64,000 nt of DNA from assembly GCA_964473525.1 (NCBI GenBank), contig CAYYPK010000031.1, positions 9,955-73,954 of the forward strand, given 5' to 3'. Position 1 is the stretch's first letter. Every line of letters begins with the position of its first letter. The stretch is from GCA-2687025 sp964473525 (lineage in GTDB: Bacteria; Poribacteria; WGA-4E; GCA-2687025). Both the position numbers and the translations under genes were made by a program. Shown here piece by piece: positions 26,829 to 35,998 of the stretch. The notes below the pieces were generated by a model. The model was not told where the DNA came from. It was given only the letters and a program-made list of their open reading frames with translations, and made no database searches.

Positions 26829-27953
26829 CTACTCCGGCCGCACGACGACCTTGTACGTCTCCGGCCCGCCGACCATGCCAATGCCGCGCTCCAGATCCTC
26901 AAGACCGATGTAGTCGGTGATGAGATCACCGAGCGGTGCGCGGGCGCGTTCCAGAAACGCCAAAGCCGTCTGAAACTGCATCGCGGGGTACGCCCACATC
27001 CCGTGGATGTCCACGTCCTTGTGGCAGATCAGGTGCGGCCGGATCGCTGTGGAGCCGGGGTCGGTGTAATGCCCGACTTCGATGACCTTGCCGCCACGTC
27101 GCACAAGCGACAGCGCCTCTCCGAACGCCGCCGGAACTCCCGCGCACTCGATGACCACATCCGGCCCGACCCCGTCCGTCATGTCCTGGATCTGCTGGAG
27201 GCGTTCCTCGGGAGTTGTCGTGCTGACATCGACCGTCGTGTCCGCGCCCATCTTCCTCGCCATCTCCAAGCGCGTTGGCATGGCGTCCGTGACGATGATG
27301 TCGCCTGTCCCCACCTCGCGCAGCGCCGCGATGACAAGCATGCCTATGGGACCGGCGCCCAGCACTGCGACGCGCGATCCGATCCCCAAGCCAGCCCCGA
27401 TATGCGGTATGCCGGGCGAGAACGCTCGCTCGACGGCGCGCGTGGCCACCGCAGCGGGTTCGACAAGCACCCGGAGCTTCTGCGGAACGCTTTCGGGAAT
27501 GCGGAACACCCACGAGTTCCCGTGGATGTACGTGTGCCCCGCCATGGACCCGGTGAGGTGCGGCTCCTCCTCGCAGTTGGAGAACCCGTAGACGGTGCGG
27601 TTCGAGCAGAGAGCGGGTCGATGCGGGACATGCAGGCAATACCAGCAACGGCCGCAGCTCTTGGAGCTCGGGACGATCGTCACTTCGTCGCCTTCCTTCA
27701 CGGGGCCGCCGACGACGTTCATCGCGTCGTTCGCGCGTGGACCCATGCTCTCGACGACGCCCAGCGTTTCGTGTCCGGGAATCAAGGGGAAGTTGACCGC
27801 CGAGTGTCCCTCGAACATGTGCTTGTCGCTGCCACAGATGCCGACCTCGACGTTGCGCATGATGAGCGCGTCGTCCGCCGGATCCGGAGTCGGGTACTCG
27901 CGTAGGTCAATGTCGTGGGCGGCGCGCATGACCGCCGCTTGTGTAGCGCCCAT
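26829..27953 (-). CDS. Zinc-dependent alcohol/polyol dehydrogenase (MDR family)
   Basis: A 374-residue medium-chain dehydrogenase. The catalytic zinc ligands appear in GICGSDKHMFEG and PGHETLG, the structural zinc site is CGRCWYC with a fourth Cys in RPALC, and the Rossmann motif is VAVLGAGPIGMLVI. These fit the sorbitol, threonine or glucose dehydrogenase branch that oxidises a secondary alcohol with NAD(P). An uncommon insertion (MNVVGGPVKEGDEV) surrounds the usual KVGD turn. It is third in the minus-strand operon after the Gfo/Idh and TIM-barrel genes, a combination typical of inositol- or sugar-like catabolism. The ATG at 27953 follows GAGAGG. The substrate cannot be assigned from sequence. 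Confidence 0.9.
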   Translation of the reverse strand: MGATQAAVMRAAHDIDLREYPTPDPADDALIMRNVEVGICGSDKHMFEGHSAVNFPLIPGHETLGVVESMGPRANDAMNVVGGPVKEGDEVTIVPSSKSCGRCWYCLHVPHRPALCSNRTVYGFSNCEEEPHLTGSMAGHTYIHGNSWVFRIPESVPQKLRVLVEPAAVATRAVERAFSPGIPHIGAGLGIGSRVAVLGAGPIGMLVIAALREVGTGDIIVTDAMPTRLEMARKMGADTTVDVSTTTPEERLQQIQDMTDGVGPDVVIECAGVPAAFGEALSLVRRGGKVIEVGHYTDPGSTAIRPHLICHKDVDIHGMWAYPAMQFQTALAFLERARAPLGDLITDYIGLEDLERGIGMVGGPETYKVVVRPE

Positions 27954-28017
27954 GTTGGGGCCTCTCAGGTTCGGTTGCCTGTAGCCAGTTACTGAGACGG
28001 TAGCCGCATGCCGATCG

Positions 28018-28872
28018 TCAGCCCAGTCTTGCCGCCTGCTCTCGCAGATAGGCGATGCTGATCTCCACGGCCTCGTCCTCTTCCCACTGACTGCTGAGGC
28101 AGTCTACCTCGACGGCGAACGTGCCCTCGTAACCGGCGTTGTCCAGCGCCTTCATGACGCCGGGTACGTCAACGAGACCGTGTCCTGCTGGGACGCTCTC
28201 CCACCAGTCCCACTCGCTCGGTGAACCGCCGCGGGTCGGCATGAGATCCTTGATGTGCGTCGCGTGCGTGTGATCCGCCAGAAGGCGCGCCGCCTCGACC
28301 GGATCTTCGAACCTCCGCAGGCAGTTACCCGTGTCGAAGTTGACCCCCAGGTGGTCGGAGCCCACCGCCTCGATGAGACCCAGGATCTCCGCTGCTGTGT
28401 AGTCGATGTGGTTCTCGACCGCCAGGATCACGCCCTTGTCCTCGGCGATGGCGGTTGCGGTCTTGAGCATAGCGGTGAGCTTCTCGAGTTGCGGGCCGTG
28501 CGGCTCGTCGCGGAACATGAGACTGCTGGCGACGATCCGCATCACGTCGGCGCCCAGGGCGACCGCGGTGTCGATATGTCGGATCATGTCGCGCAGTTCG
28601 GCGTCATTCCCTCCCGCCTCGAGGCCGTCGGGATGTCCCCATGCCGCGACGCGTTCGATCCCAGCGTTGTCCAGCATCGCCTTGAGGTTGGCCAGGTACG
28701 CGGCGTCGAACTGCGGGAAGAAGCAGAGCTCCAGCGAAACGCCATCCACGTCGAGCTCGATCGCGCGCCGTACGAAGTCGTCCGTGGTCCATCTCGTGCC
28801 GGGATCGGTCTGGCTGTCGTACACCTCGCCGAAGTAGCGATGGTAGCAGTAGCTGTCTACGCCGATCTTCAT
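28018..28872 (-). CDS. Sugar phosphate isomerase/epimerase-like TIM-barrel protein
   Basis: A 284-residue member of the xylose-isomerase-like (AP endonuclease 2) TIM-barrel superfamily. It begins at the first strand (MKIGVDSYCYHRYFGEVYD) and shows acidic and histidine residues at strand ends that would bind a divalent metal: GVSLELCFF, ILAVENHID, LGVNFDTGNC, THIKD and FAVEVD. Family members isomerise or epimerise keto sugars, or dehydrate inosose as IolE does. It lies 30 bp after the Gfo/Idh/MocA gene and 64 bp before the dehydrogenase gene, so a shared sugar or cyclitol pathway is likely. The ATG at 28872 is preceded by GGAAGG. Confidence 0.85.
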   Translation of the reverse strand: MKIGVDSYCYHRYFGEVYDSQTDPGTRWTTDDFVRRAIELDVDGVSLELCFFPQFDAAYLANLKAMLDNAGIERVAAWGHPDGLEAGGNDAELRDMIRHIDTAVALGADVMRIVASSLMFRDEPHGPQLEKLTAMLKTATAIAEDKGVILAVENHIDYTAAEILGLIEAVGSDHLGVNFDTGNCLRRFEDPVEAARLLADHTHATHIKDLMPTRGGSPSEWDWWESVPAGHGLVDVPGVMKALDNAGYEGTFAVEVDCLSSQWEEDEAVEISIAYLREQAARLG

Positions 28873-28902
28873 GTCCCGCCTTCCGTCCGTCAGTGGGAGC
28901 CG

Positions 28903-30069
28903 TCAGTGGGATATCGTGACGCGCGCTCCAGATTCCGCTGAGCGCAACACGGCGTCGAGTACCTGTTGGTTCTTCCATCCGTCGTAGAAGTCGGGCTGCG
29001 GGTCGGTGTCCTCGTGGATGGCGCGGACGAAGTCCGCCACCTGGTGCACGAACGTGTGCTCGTAGCCTATCGCGTGACCGGGTGGCCACCAGGCGGCGAC
29101 GTACGGGTGCGCCTCGTCCGTTGTGAGGATGGTGCGGAAGCCTTGGGCGCCAGCGTCGTCCTCGCGCGAGTAGAACTCGAGCTCGTTCATCCGCTCGAAG
29201 TCGAACACAATGCTGCCCTTGCTGCCGTAGATTTCGAAGCGGTTGTGGTTACGGCGGCCAGGCGCAAACCGGGTGGCTTCGAATGTCCCTACGGCTCCGT
29301 TCTCGAATCGGGCTAGGAACGACGCGGTGTCTTCCACCGTGACTTCGCCGGTCTCCACCCCGCCCTCGGCCGTCAGCATGGTTGTCAGCTCGCCCGTCTC
29401 CTGCGGCAGAGGGCGCTCCGTGATGAAGTTGTGGGTTTGCCCCGTGACCTCGGTGATCTCGCCGACCAGGTACCGCGCCAGGTCGACCAGATGTGCGTTG
29501 AGGTCGCCGTGGGCGCCGGAGCCAGCCGTCTCCGCCCGGAGCTTCCAGATGAGTGGGAAGTCCTCGTCGACGATCCAGTCCTGCAGGTAGGCGCCGCGGA
29601 AATGGAAGATGCGGCCGATCTTGCCTTCCTCGATCAGGCGCCGCGCGTACGCCACCGCCGGCACACGTCGATAGTTGAACACGATCATGTGCTTCACGTT
29701 CGCCGCGCGGACAGCGTCCAGCATCTCGCGGGCCTCGGCCTCGTTGAGCGCCATCGGCTTCTCAAGGAGCACGTGCTTGCCGGCCCGCGCAGCGGCGACG
29801 GCGATGTCCCGGTGCGTGTTCTGCGGTGACGCTATGTCGACAATGTCGATGTCGTCCCGCTCAATGACGCGTTCCCACGACGTGTCAGCCTCCTCCCATC
29901 CCCACGCGTCCGCAGCCGCTTGGAGAGGGGCTTCGCTGCGACCACAGATGACCTTCATGACGGGCTTCGCGTCGCAGGGAAAGAAGAAATCCGCGTCCTT
30001 GTAGGCATGGGAGTGCGCCTTCCCCATGAACCTGTAGCCGATCAGCGCGACGTTCAGTTCCGAGGGCAC
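28903..30069 (-). CDS. Gfo/Idh/MocA family oxidoreductase
   Basis: A 388-residue NAD(P)-dependent oxidoreductase of the glucose-fructose oxidoreductase/inositol dehydrogenase type. The N-terminal Rossmann fold begins NVALIGYRFMGKAHSHAY, and the catalytic-domain marker HVLLEKPMALN (Glu-Lys-Pro) is intact, followed by GDLNAHLVDLARYLVG with the conserved His. The frame extends to a GTG at 30096, but a GTG at 30069 has GAGGAGG seven bases upstream and starts the normal N-terminus VPSELNVALIG, so it is preferred. It is the first gene of the minus-strand operon and probably performs the first oxidation of the imported sugar or cyclitol. Substrate unknown. Confidence 0.9.
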   Translation of the reverse strand: MPSELNVALIGYRFMGKAHSHAYKDADFFFPCDAKPVMKVICGRSEAPLQAAADAWGWEEADTSWERVIERDDIDIVDIASPQNTHRDIAVAAARAGKHVLLEKPMALNEAEAREMLDAVRAANVKHMIVFNYRRVPAVAYARRLIEEGKIGRIFHFRGAYLQDWIVDEDFPLIWKLRAETAGSGAHGDLNAHLVDLARYLVGEITEVTGQTHNFITERPLPQETGELTTMLTAEGGVETGEVTVEDTASFLARFENGAVGTFEATRFAPGRRNHNRFEIYGSKGSIVFDFERMNELEFYSREDDAGAQGFRTILTTDEAHPYVAAWWPPGHAIGYEHTFVHQVADFVRAIHEDTDPQPDFYDGWKNQQVLDAVLRSAESGARVTISH

Positions 30070-30397
30070 GAGGCGCCTCCTCTTCCGGCGGGTCACGGGC
30101 GGTCGTGAAGCGGCGAGACATGTCGGCGTTGCGCTGCGCCGCCCTGGGAGTGCGGCTCCACTCTACCTGCTGAGGCGTGAGCACGCAATCCTGGCATCCG
30201 CAGGCTCAGGCCGGGACATGCGGGCGGCGGACGGTCTGCCGATGGACGTTACAGCGGTCGGTCAGCCCTACGGATACCCTCGTCGCGCCCGTCCGCCGGT
30301 GGGGAGCTTGCGCCCTCGGCCACCGGGCGCCGATAATCCAGACGGCGGCTTCTCGCGCTCGCGCTGTCGGCGGGCGAAAGGACGGGGGTAGGAGGCT
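30070..30397. other. Intergenic region between divergent genes (328 bp)
   Basis: This gap must hold the promoters of the minus-strand catabolic operon and of the plus-strand HEAT-repeat gene. I see no strong -35/-10 pair, no palindromic operator and no RNA-like structure in it. Short reading frames here lack ribosome-binding sites and family features. Confidence 0.5.
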
Positions 30398-33394
30398 TTG
30401 ACGCGCGTGCAGCGTACACAATCGACGGTGTTGACTTCGCTTGTCGCGGTCGCGATCTCGGCGCTCGTGGCCGGATGCGGCTTCGGTGGCGACACAACGC
30501 TCAACCGGGCGCGCAAGGCGCTTGCCGCCGGCGACGCGGAGCGCGCCCGCGACGTGCTGTCTCAGGCGGACGCGTATCCTGCCGACCTGTCTCGCGGGCT
30601 GGTCCTGGCCGTTGATCTTGCGGGGAAGCCGGGCGACGACTGGGTGGCAACCACGCGCCTCATCCTCGATGCTGTCAACGCTACATACCGACAATCCCGC
30701 TCAGACGAGCGAACGGCGATCCACTCCTACGTAAGCGCCCGGCAGTTGCGCCGGACCCGCGCAGCCGCCGAGGCCGCGGATTTCGCCGTCGAGCGCCTCG
30801 CGGGTTGGCTTGCGAGCGCCGACCCCGGCGCCCTGCTCTCCGCCCCGGCCGCTGCGGTCGACGTCTCCCTGCTGGCGACGCGATCCCTGAATACAGCAGT
30901 CGCCGCGCGCGCCGACGACATACTCACCACTCTCGGCCCGGCGGCGATCCCGCCGTTGATAGCTGCGTTGTCTCACGACGCTCCGTCCGCGCGCGCGGCA
31001 GCCGTCCGACGGCTGTCGCGGTTGGGAACGGACGAGGCGCTGACGGCCTTGCTGCCCCTGATCGACGCCGAGACCGAATTCGAGCCGCTCTACGAACTGC
31101 CCATGGCTCTCGGTCGGTTCCCGCTCGCAGACGCCGCCGCTCCGCTCATGGCAATGCTCGCCCTCCGCGACGACTCCTCACACGCAACGCCGTCCGGCCC
31201 TGCCCGGGCGGAGGCCATGGCGCAGCTGGGCCGCGTCCTTCGCGCGGTTCCCGAAGCGCGCGGTGTTGGCATCCCGGTGGTGATAGCGGGCCTCACGGAC
31301 GAGCACGATTACGTTCGGTCCCGCGCGGCGTCCATCCTCACGGACCTGCGCCGCGACGCCGTTGGGCCTTTGCTGGCGCTCCTCGCCGCGGGGTGGCGGG
31401 ATGAGCCGTTGCCCGTGCTGTCGCTGCTCCAGCCGTCCGTCGAGGTGGAAGCGCGTGTCTCCCTCTTTGGCGCAGCCTCGACGGCCCTTCTCGCGCTGTC
31501 GGAGCCCACCGTGATGACAGCCGACGAACGCGAGACCTTCGTGACCGCGTTGAGGGACGCGCTGTCGGACGAGACGCGTCGCTCGGTTGCCGTAGAGGCG
31601 CTGTCAGCCCTGGGTTCCGACGGCGCGGCTACCCTCTACCCGCTGCTGGACTCCCACGACGCTAGCGTGCGCGCGCTCGCCGCCGAGACACTGGCGGGGA
31701 TGGGCGAGGACGCGTCCGCGGACCCGATCGTAGCCAGGATCACGCGGGAGACCGAAGCGGAGCCGTTGACGGCCATGGTCGCGGCGCTCGGCGCGCTCGA
31801 CCCGGGCGCCGTGGTCGCGGCGGCAGATGCCCTGGTGGCTGCCGCGGACGGTAGACCCGATGTGCTCGAAGCGGTCGCTACGGCGCTGGCCGACGCCCTC
31901 GAAGGTGGGGCAGACGCCGCGCCGGTCGCGGACGCCGTGGACGCGCTGCTCGTCACGGCGACTGCCGACAGCGCGCGAGAGGGACTGAGGAGAGCTGCGA
32001 TACGCGCGCTCGCTCTCCTCGCCCCGGACGGTATCGAGCTGACGATGCGGGACATCATGCTGTCGGAACACGCCGCGCCCCTCATCCGCAAGTCCGCGGC
32101 GGCGGCCCTCACGTCGATGGGTCCGCGCGCGGACGTGGCTCTCGGCGCCATGGAGGAGATCCTTCACATCCGCCGCGAGGATCCTGACGCCTTCCTGAAG
32201 CGGCTTCGCAAGCGCCACGGATCGGAAGCCAGCCTGAATGCCGCGTGGGGCCAGTTGGGATGGCAGACAGGCTTCGGCAACTTCCGGGAGGTGAAGGTCA
32301 TACCGAGCGTGCTGAGGTCCGAGGTCGTTCGCGCGGTGCACACGCTGCGCGGGTCCGATGCCGACGACCTGCTCGCGGAAGTGCTGAGAGATGACCAGTC
32401 CGCGTCCGTGCGTGCTGTCGCGGCCTCCAAGCTCGCGGACGCGTCCACCCATGTAGACGCTCTGCTGCGGGCGCTGCGCAAGGACAAGTCAGGCTCTGTC
32501 CGCGCCGCGTGCGCCGTCGCGCTCGGACAGATGGGCGACGCTCGCGCCGAGAGGGCGCTACTGCGCGTCGTCGAGCGCGACGACTACGAGCAGGCGCGTA
32601 GGCAGGCGGCCATCGCGGTTGGGTCGCTGGGCGGCGCCAACGCCGCGAAGGCCCTCGCCGCGCTGCTCATAGCCGATGGGAAGGACGAGGACGACCAACT
32701 CACCGATGCGCTCGTGGGCGACATCGCCGACGCATTGGCGGCGATCGGCGAGGCGGGGACGCCGCACGTGCTCCCCGGGTTGCAGCACGCCAGCGCAGAC
32801 GTCCGGCACGCTGCGGTCCGAGCGTTGGCGCCCAATCCGTCGCCGGAGGCCCGCACGGCCTTGCGAGCTGTCCTCACTGACGATCCAAGCGCCCGCGTCC
32901 GCAAGGCTGCTGCCGGCGCGTTGGCCGCGCGGGAGGATCTGGACGTCCTTGCCGCCATCGTGGACGACGCTGGCGAGTGGGGCGAGGTCAGAGCCGCAGC
33001 GGCGCTCGCGCTGGCCCGCGTAGGCAGGGCAGCGGTCGCGCCGACGCTGGTGGGTCGGCTCGATGACCCGATTCCACACGTGCGCGCGGCGTGCGCGACG
33101 GCGTTGGGTGAGTTGCACGGCGCCGACGCCGCAGGTCCGCTGGCACGAGCTGCGGAGAATACGTCCGAGCTGTCGTCGGTCAGGGTCGCCGCCATCCAGG
33201 CGCTCGGCGCCATTGACGATGCCGGCGAACCCGCGCTTCTGCGTCTCGCTGCCGTGGAAACCGGCGCCGTACGCGAGGCTGCCGTCACGGCGCTGGCCGG
33301 CATCGAGTCGACCGCTGCCGCAGAGGCGCTGGCAGGAATCGCCGCGTCTCCGGCAGAGCCGAGGGCGCTGCGCGACATCGCCGCAGGCGACTGA
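30398..33394 (+). CDS. HEAT-repeat lipoprotein
   Basis: A 998-residue predicted lipoprotein (signal peptide ending VAGC, Cys27) consisting almost wholly of HEAT/PBS-lyase-type alpha-helical repeats, each about 30 residues with alanine-rich helix pairs (for example VRSRAASILTDL, VRAAAALALARVG, VRAACATALGELHG). About twenty repeats can be counted loosely. Residues about 585-650 (HIRREDPDAFLKRLRKRHGS and neighbours) break the repeat pattern and look like an inserted segment. HEAT solenoids are protein-binding scaffolds; the partner is unknown. The start is a TTG at 30398 very close to GGAGG, or else a GTG at 30407 with more normal spacing; both leave the signal peptide intact. It is convergent with the aldo/keto reductase gene. 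Confidence 0.82.
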   Translation: MTRVQRTQSTVLTSLVAVAISALVAGCGFGGDTTLNRARKALAAGDAERARDVLSQADAYPADLSRGLVLAVDLAGKPGDDWVATTRLILDAVNATYRQSRSDERTAIHSYVSARQLRRTRAAAEAADFAVERLAGWLASADPGALLSAPAAAVDVSLLATRSLNTAVAARADDILTTLGPAAIPPLIAALSHDAPSARAAAVRRLSRLGTDEALTALLPLIDAETEFEPLYELPMALGRFPLADAAAPLMAMLALRDDSSHATPSGPARAEAMAQLGRVLRAVPEARGVGIPVVIAGLTDEHDYVRSRAASILTDLRRDAVGPLLALLAAGWRDEPLPVLSLLQPSVEVEARVSLFGAASTALLALSEPTVMTADERETFVTALRDALSDETRRSVAVEALSALGSDGAATLYPLLDSHDASVRALAAETLAGMGEDASADPIVARITRETEAEPLTAMVAALGALDPGAVVAAADALVAAADGRPDVLEAVATALADALEGGADAAPVADAVDALLVTATADSAREGLRRAAIRALALLAPDGIELTMRDIMLSEHAAPLIRKSAAAALTSMGPRADVALGAMEEILHIRREDPDAFLKRLRKRHGSEASLNAAWGQLGWQTGFGNFREVKVIPSVLRSEVVRAVHTLRGSDADDLLAEVLRDDQSASVRAVAASKLADASTHVDALLRALRKDKSGSVRAACAVALGQMGDARAERALLRVVERDDYEQARRQAAIAVGSLGGANAAKALAALLIADGKDEDDQLTDALVGDIADALAAIGEAGTPHVLPGLQHASADVRHAAVRALAPNPSPEARTALRAVLTDDPSARVRKAAAGALAAREDLDVLAAIVDDAGEWGEVRAAAALALARVGRAAVAPTLVGRLDDPIPHVRAACATALGELHGADAAGPLARAAENTSELSSVRVAAIQALGAIDDAGEPALLRLAAVETGAVREAAVTALAGIESTAAAEALAGIAASPAEPRALRDIAAGD

Positions 33395-33410
33395 TCCTCG
33401 CACGCGCTGG

Positions 33411-34313
33411 CTACCCGTCCGCCCGCGCGACGCCAACGCCGAATTCCGCTTCGAATTCCCGCCATGTCTCCGCCGGGATGTCCGTAGTCGCGGACTCGTA
33501 CCCCTGCTCAACCTGACTTGTGTCGCCAGGGCCGAACATCACGACGCCGTCGCACGGCGCCGCCAGGCAGAATTGCATCGCGAGGTGTCGAATGTTCGCG
33601 CCACGGTCCCGGCACCATTGCCACATGTCGTGCGCGCGAGACTGGCGGCCGCCGTGTCGGCGCTTGTCCGTCTCAGCGTCGGGCTCCAAGCCGGTTAGCA
33701 GGCCCATGCCGAGGGGGCTCGCCAAGATGAGGCCGACGTCGTGCTCACGCGCGCCCGCGAGGGTGGTCGCTTCCGCCGACTGATCCAACAGCGTGTAGTC
33801 CAGGTACGTCAGCACGACTCCCGCCTCGCCCGTCTCGATGACACGCCGATGGGACGCATGGTCCCGTACGCCGACGCCAACGTGCTTGACGAGCCCTTCG
33901 TCCCGCATCTTCAGCAGTTCGTCGAACGCCCTGCCGGGCGCGAGGACGTCTTCGATGTCGTCCGGGTCGTGGACCAGCACGGCGTCCAGGTAGTCGACGC
34001 GCAGGTCGCGCAGGCTGTTCGTGACGCTCCATCGCGCCGTTTCCGCGGAGAAGTCCTTGCGCCGGTCGGGATGCGTGCCCACCTTCGCCTGTAGATAGAA
34101 TTCTTCCCGCGGCACGTCCGCCAACGCCTGGCCCCAGTAGGTCTCGTTGTGCCCTGGGTACGTGTCGATGTAGTCCATCCCCAGGTCCAACGCGCGGCGA
34201 ATGGCCCTCACGACCTCGTCTTCCGGCTGGCGGCAGAGCCACGCGGCGCCTAGCGCCAACGCGCGCGGCCGCATCTCCGTCTTACCCATGCGTCTAATCG
34301 GCAGTTCAGGCAT
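33411..34313 (-). CDS. Aldo/keto reductase
   Basis: A 300-residue NAD(P)H-dependent aldo/keto reductase with the (beta/alpha)8 fold. The tetrad can be placed: Asp in MDYIDTYPGHNETYWG with a Tyr in the same segment, Lys in FYLQAKVGTHP and His in AVLVHDPDDIE. The cofactor region near the C-terminus (VVMFGPGDTSQVEQ) is also typical. An upstream ATG at 34337 is in frame, but GGAG lies seven bases before the ATG at 34313, which starts MPELPIRRMGKTEM, so the shorter form is given. The family works on many carbonyl and sugar substrates; none can be specified. It is divergent from the URO-D-like gene. Confidence 0.88.
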   Translation of the reverse strand: MPELPIRRMGKTEMRPRALALGAAWLCRQPEDEVVRAIRRALDLGMDYIDTYPGHNETYWGQALADVPREEFYLQAKVGTHPDRRKDFSAETARWSVTNSLRDLRVDYLDAVLVHDPDDIEDVLAPGRAFDELLKMRDEGLVKHVGVGVRDHASHRRVIETGEAGVVLTYLDYTLLDQSAEATTLAGAREHDVGLILASPLGMGLLTGLEPDAETDKRRHGGRQSRAHDMWQWCRDRGANIRHLAMQFCLAAPCDGVVMFGPGDTSQVEQGYESATTDIPAETWREFEAEFGVGVARADG

Positions 34314-34683
34314 CGGTATCTCCGCTCTGCTCTCCATCGGGCGGCTCTGCGACAGTGTAGCGCGAGGCGAGGGTGGTCACACGCGGCTCGGGCGACACGC
34401 GGTCGCCACCAGCAGCGCGGGCCTCTGCCTATGGCGCAACGCCGACGACATTCGCTATATGTAGCGGCAGCGGATGTCCGAAGCCCCGCACGCCGCGCGA
34501 ACGCGCGCTCAGGGCTCGGCCTGACCGCTCGCAATGTTGGTCCGCGCCAGCGAGAACAGCGGAGCTGAATCCCCTCTCGCCGACGGAGAGCGTTAGGGTG
34601 AGGGCGGATGCAGGCCTGCGGTCGCAGGCCGGCGCCGGTCGATCCGCACATACGGGCCACGCAGCCTGGGAGAGAGTAGCGCA
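34314..34683. other. Intergenic region between divergent genes (370 bp)
   Basis: The gap contains a short palindrome (CGCTA-TATG-TAGCG at 34453-34466) and the GC-rich repeat-like element at 34571-34604. No convincing promoter pair or gene was found. The final part supplies a GGAGAGAG ribosome-binding site for the next gene. Confidence 0.5.
34571..34604. repeat. REP-like intergenic element (single copy in window)
   Basis: A 34-bp element with CTCTC and GGAGAG arms followed by GTTAGGGTGAGGG. It resembles the CCCTCTCC...GGGAGAGGGTTAGGGTGAGGG class of dispersed intergenic palindromes common in many bacterial genomes. Only one copy lies in this window; it may be a diverged cousin of the 43-bp elements at 58261 and 61364. 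Confidence 0.55.
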
Positions 34684-35826
34684 TTGAAGCAGCGCTGGAC
34701 GACGCACGCCGATCTCGCGATCAAGAAGCCCATGCACGTCCGGCGTGAGGAGTACCTGGATCACATGACGTTCCAGGCCAACGAGCGCCCTCTGTTCACA
34801 GAGATCTTCGGCCCGATCATCGGGCTGAAGGAGGAGTGGCACGCCCAGGGCGCTACGGAAGCCGAATTGGACATGTCGCACTACCGCTACCGATGCCCAG
34901 CATTTGGCGGCGTGCCCGTCAACACAGGGTGGATGGGCGGCCCGCCGTCGCAAGTGCTCGAAGAGAACGACAAGGTCATCATCACGCGGGACCGCATGGG
35001 CCGTACGATGCGGATGGACAAGGGGTTCGCGACTCTCGCCCTGCCGCAGGACTGGCCCGTCGCCACCATGGACGACTGGCTGAGCGTCCGGCATCACTAC
35101 GAGTTCTCAGAGGAACGCTTCGGCCGCGACTGGGAAGCCGCGGCGCGCGCGCATCGCGAGGCGGGTCGCGTTGTGACAGTGGGCATCCCTGGCGGCTTCG
35201 ACCAGCCACGGCAGCTCATGGGCGAGGCGGCCCTGTGCGAGGCGTACTACGACGACCCAGAGCTGGTCCACGACATGCTGGACACCATAGGCGAGACGGC
35301 GTGCCGCGTCCTCGACCGCGTGTCGCAGACTGTGCCCCTTGACCAGCTCAGCGTGCACGAGGACATGGCGGGCAAGAGCGGCCCGCTCGCCGGCCCGGCT
35401 CAGATACGTGAGTTCATCGCGCCGTACTACCGCCGCGTCTGGGACATGCTTCACGACCGTGGAGCGCGGCTCTTCGATCAGGATTCCGACGGCGACATGA
35501 ACCCGGTGATACCAGCGTTCCTGGATGCCGGCGTGAACGTCATGCATCCCATGGAGGGCGCCGCGAACATGGACGTCGTCGCGGTTCGTGAGACGTACGG
35601 CGAGCGTCTCGCGTTCTACGGCGGCATCGACAAGCACATCATACGGCGCAGCAGGGAGGAGATCGTCGCGGAGTTGGAGGCGAAGATCCCGCCAATGATT
35701 GCTACCGGAGGATGCGTCATCGCCCTCGACCATCGCATCCCCAACGGCACGCCATTGGAGAACTACCGCTTCTACGTGGACACTGCCTGGGAGATCATTG
35801 AGCGGGAGGCCGCACGGGTGGCATAG
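34684..35826 (+). CDS. Uroporphyrinogen decarboxylase-fold protein (URO-D family)
   Basis: A 380-residue URO-D-like protein. Sections such as AALCEAYYDDPELVHDMLDT, the HEDMAGKSGPL region, FLDAGVNVMHPMEGAANMDV and FYGGIDKHIIRR follow the URO-D/MtaA pattern. In this window it lacks a haem-gene context, and such divergent members in Poribacteria and Planctomycetes are more often near methyltransferase or sugar genes, so true HemE activity is doubtful. The start is a TTG at 34684 with GGAGAGAG upstream; later ATGs (34732, 34765) would cut conserved sequence. A 172-bp gap separates it from the cyclase-TIR gene, so common transcription is possible but not shown. Confidence 0.8.
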   Translation: MKQRWTTHADLAIKKPMHVRREEYLDHMTFQANERPLFTEIFGPIIGLKEEWHAQGATEAELDMSHYRYRCPAFGGVPVNTGWMGGPPSQVLEENDKVIITRDRMGRTMRMDKGFATLALPQDWPVATMDDWLSVRHHYEFSEERFGRDWEAAARAHREAGRVVTVGIPGGFDQPRQLMGEAALCEAYYDDPELVHDMLDTIGETACRVLDRVSQTVPLDQLSVHEDMAGKSGPLAGPAQIREFIAPYYRRVWDMLHDRGARLFDQDSDGDMNPVIPAFLDAGVNVMHPMEGAANMDVVAVRETYGERLAFYGGIDKHIIRRSREEIVAELEAKIPPMIATGGCVIALDHRIPNGTPLENYRFYVDTAWEIIEREAARVA

Positions 35827-35998
35827 TCGGCGGCTCGTCCCAGACATGCCCGCCGACGCCCGTCGCGTGACACAACGCCCGACCGCGCCGGTAGCGCCAC
35901 GATGATGGCGCCTTGCCCGTCTACCGGGCCGAAGGCCATAATGGCGCCCGCGCGGCCGTGCGTAGCGCCCATCCACCCGCCAACGAGATCCGACCCGC

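Noticed and set aside
34684..35826. URO-D-like protein as part of the cyclase-TIR-nuclease cassette
   Set aside because: A 172-bp gap separates them, and URO-D-like proteins have no known defence link; kept as a separate metabolic gene.
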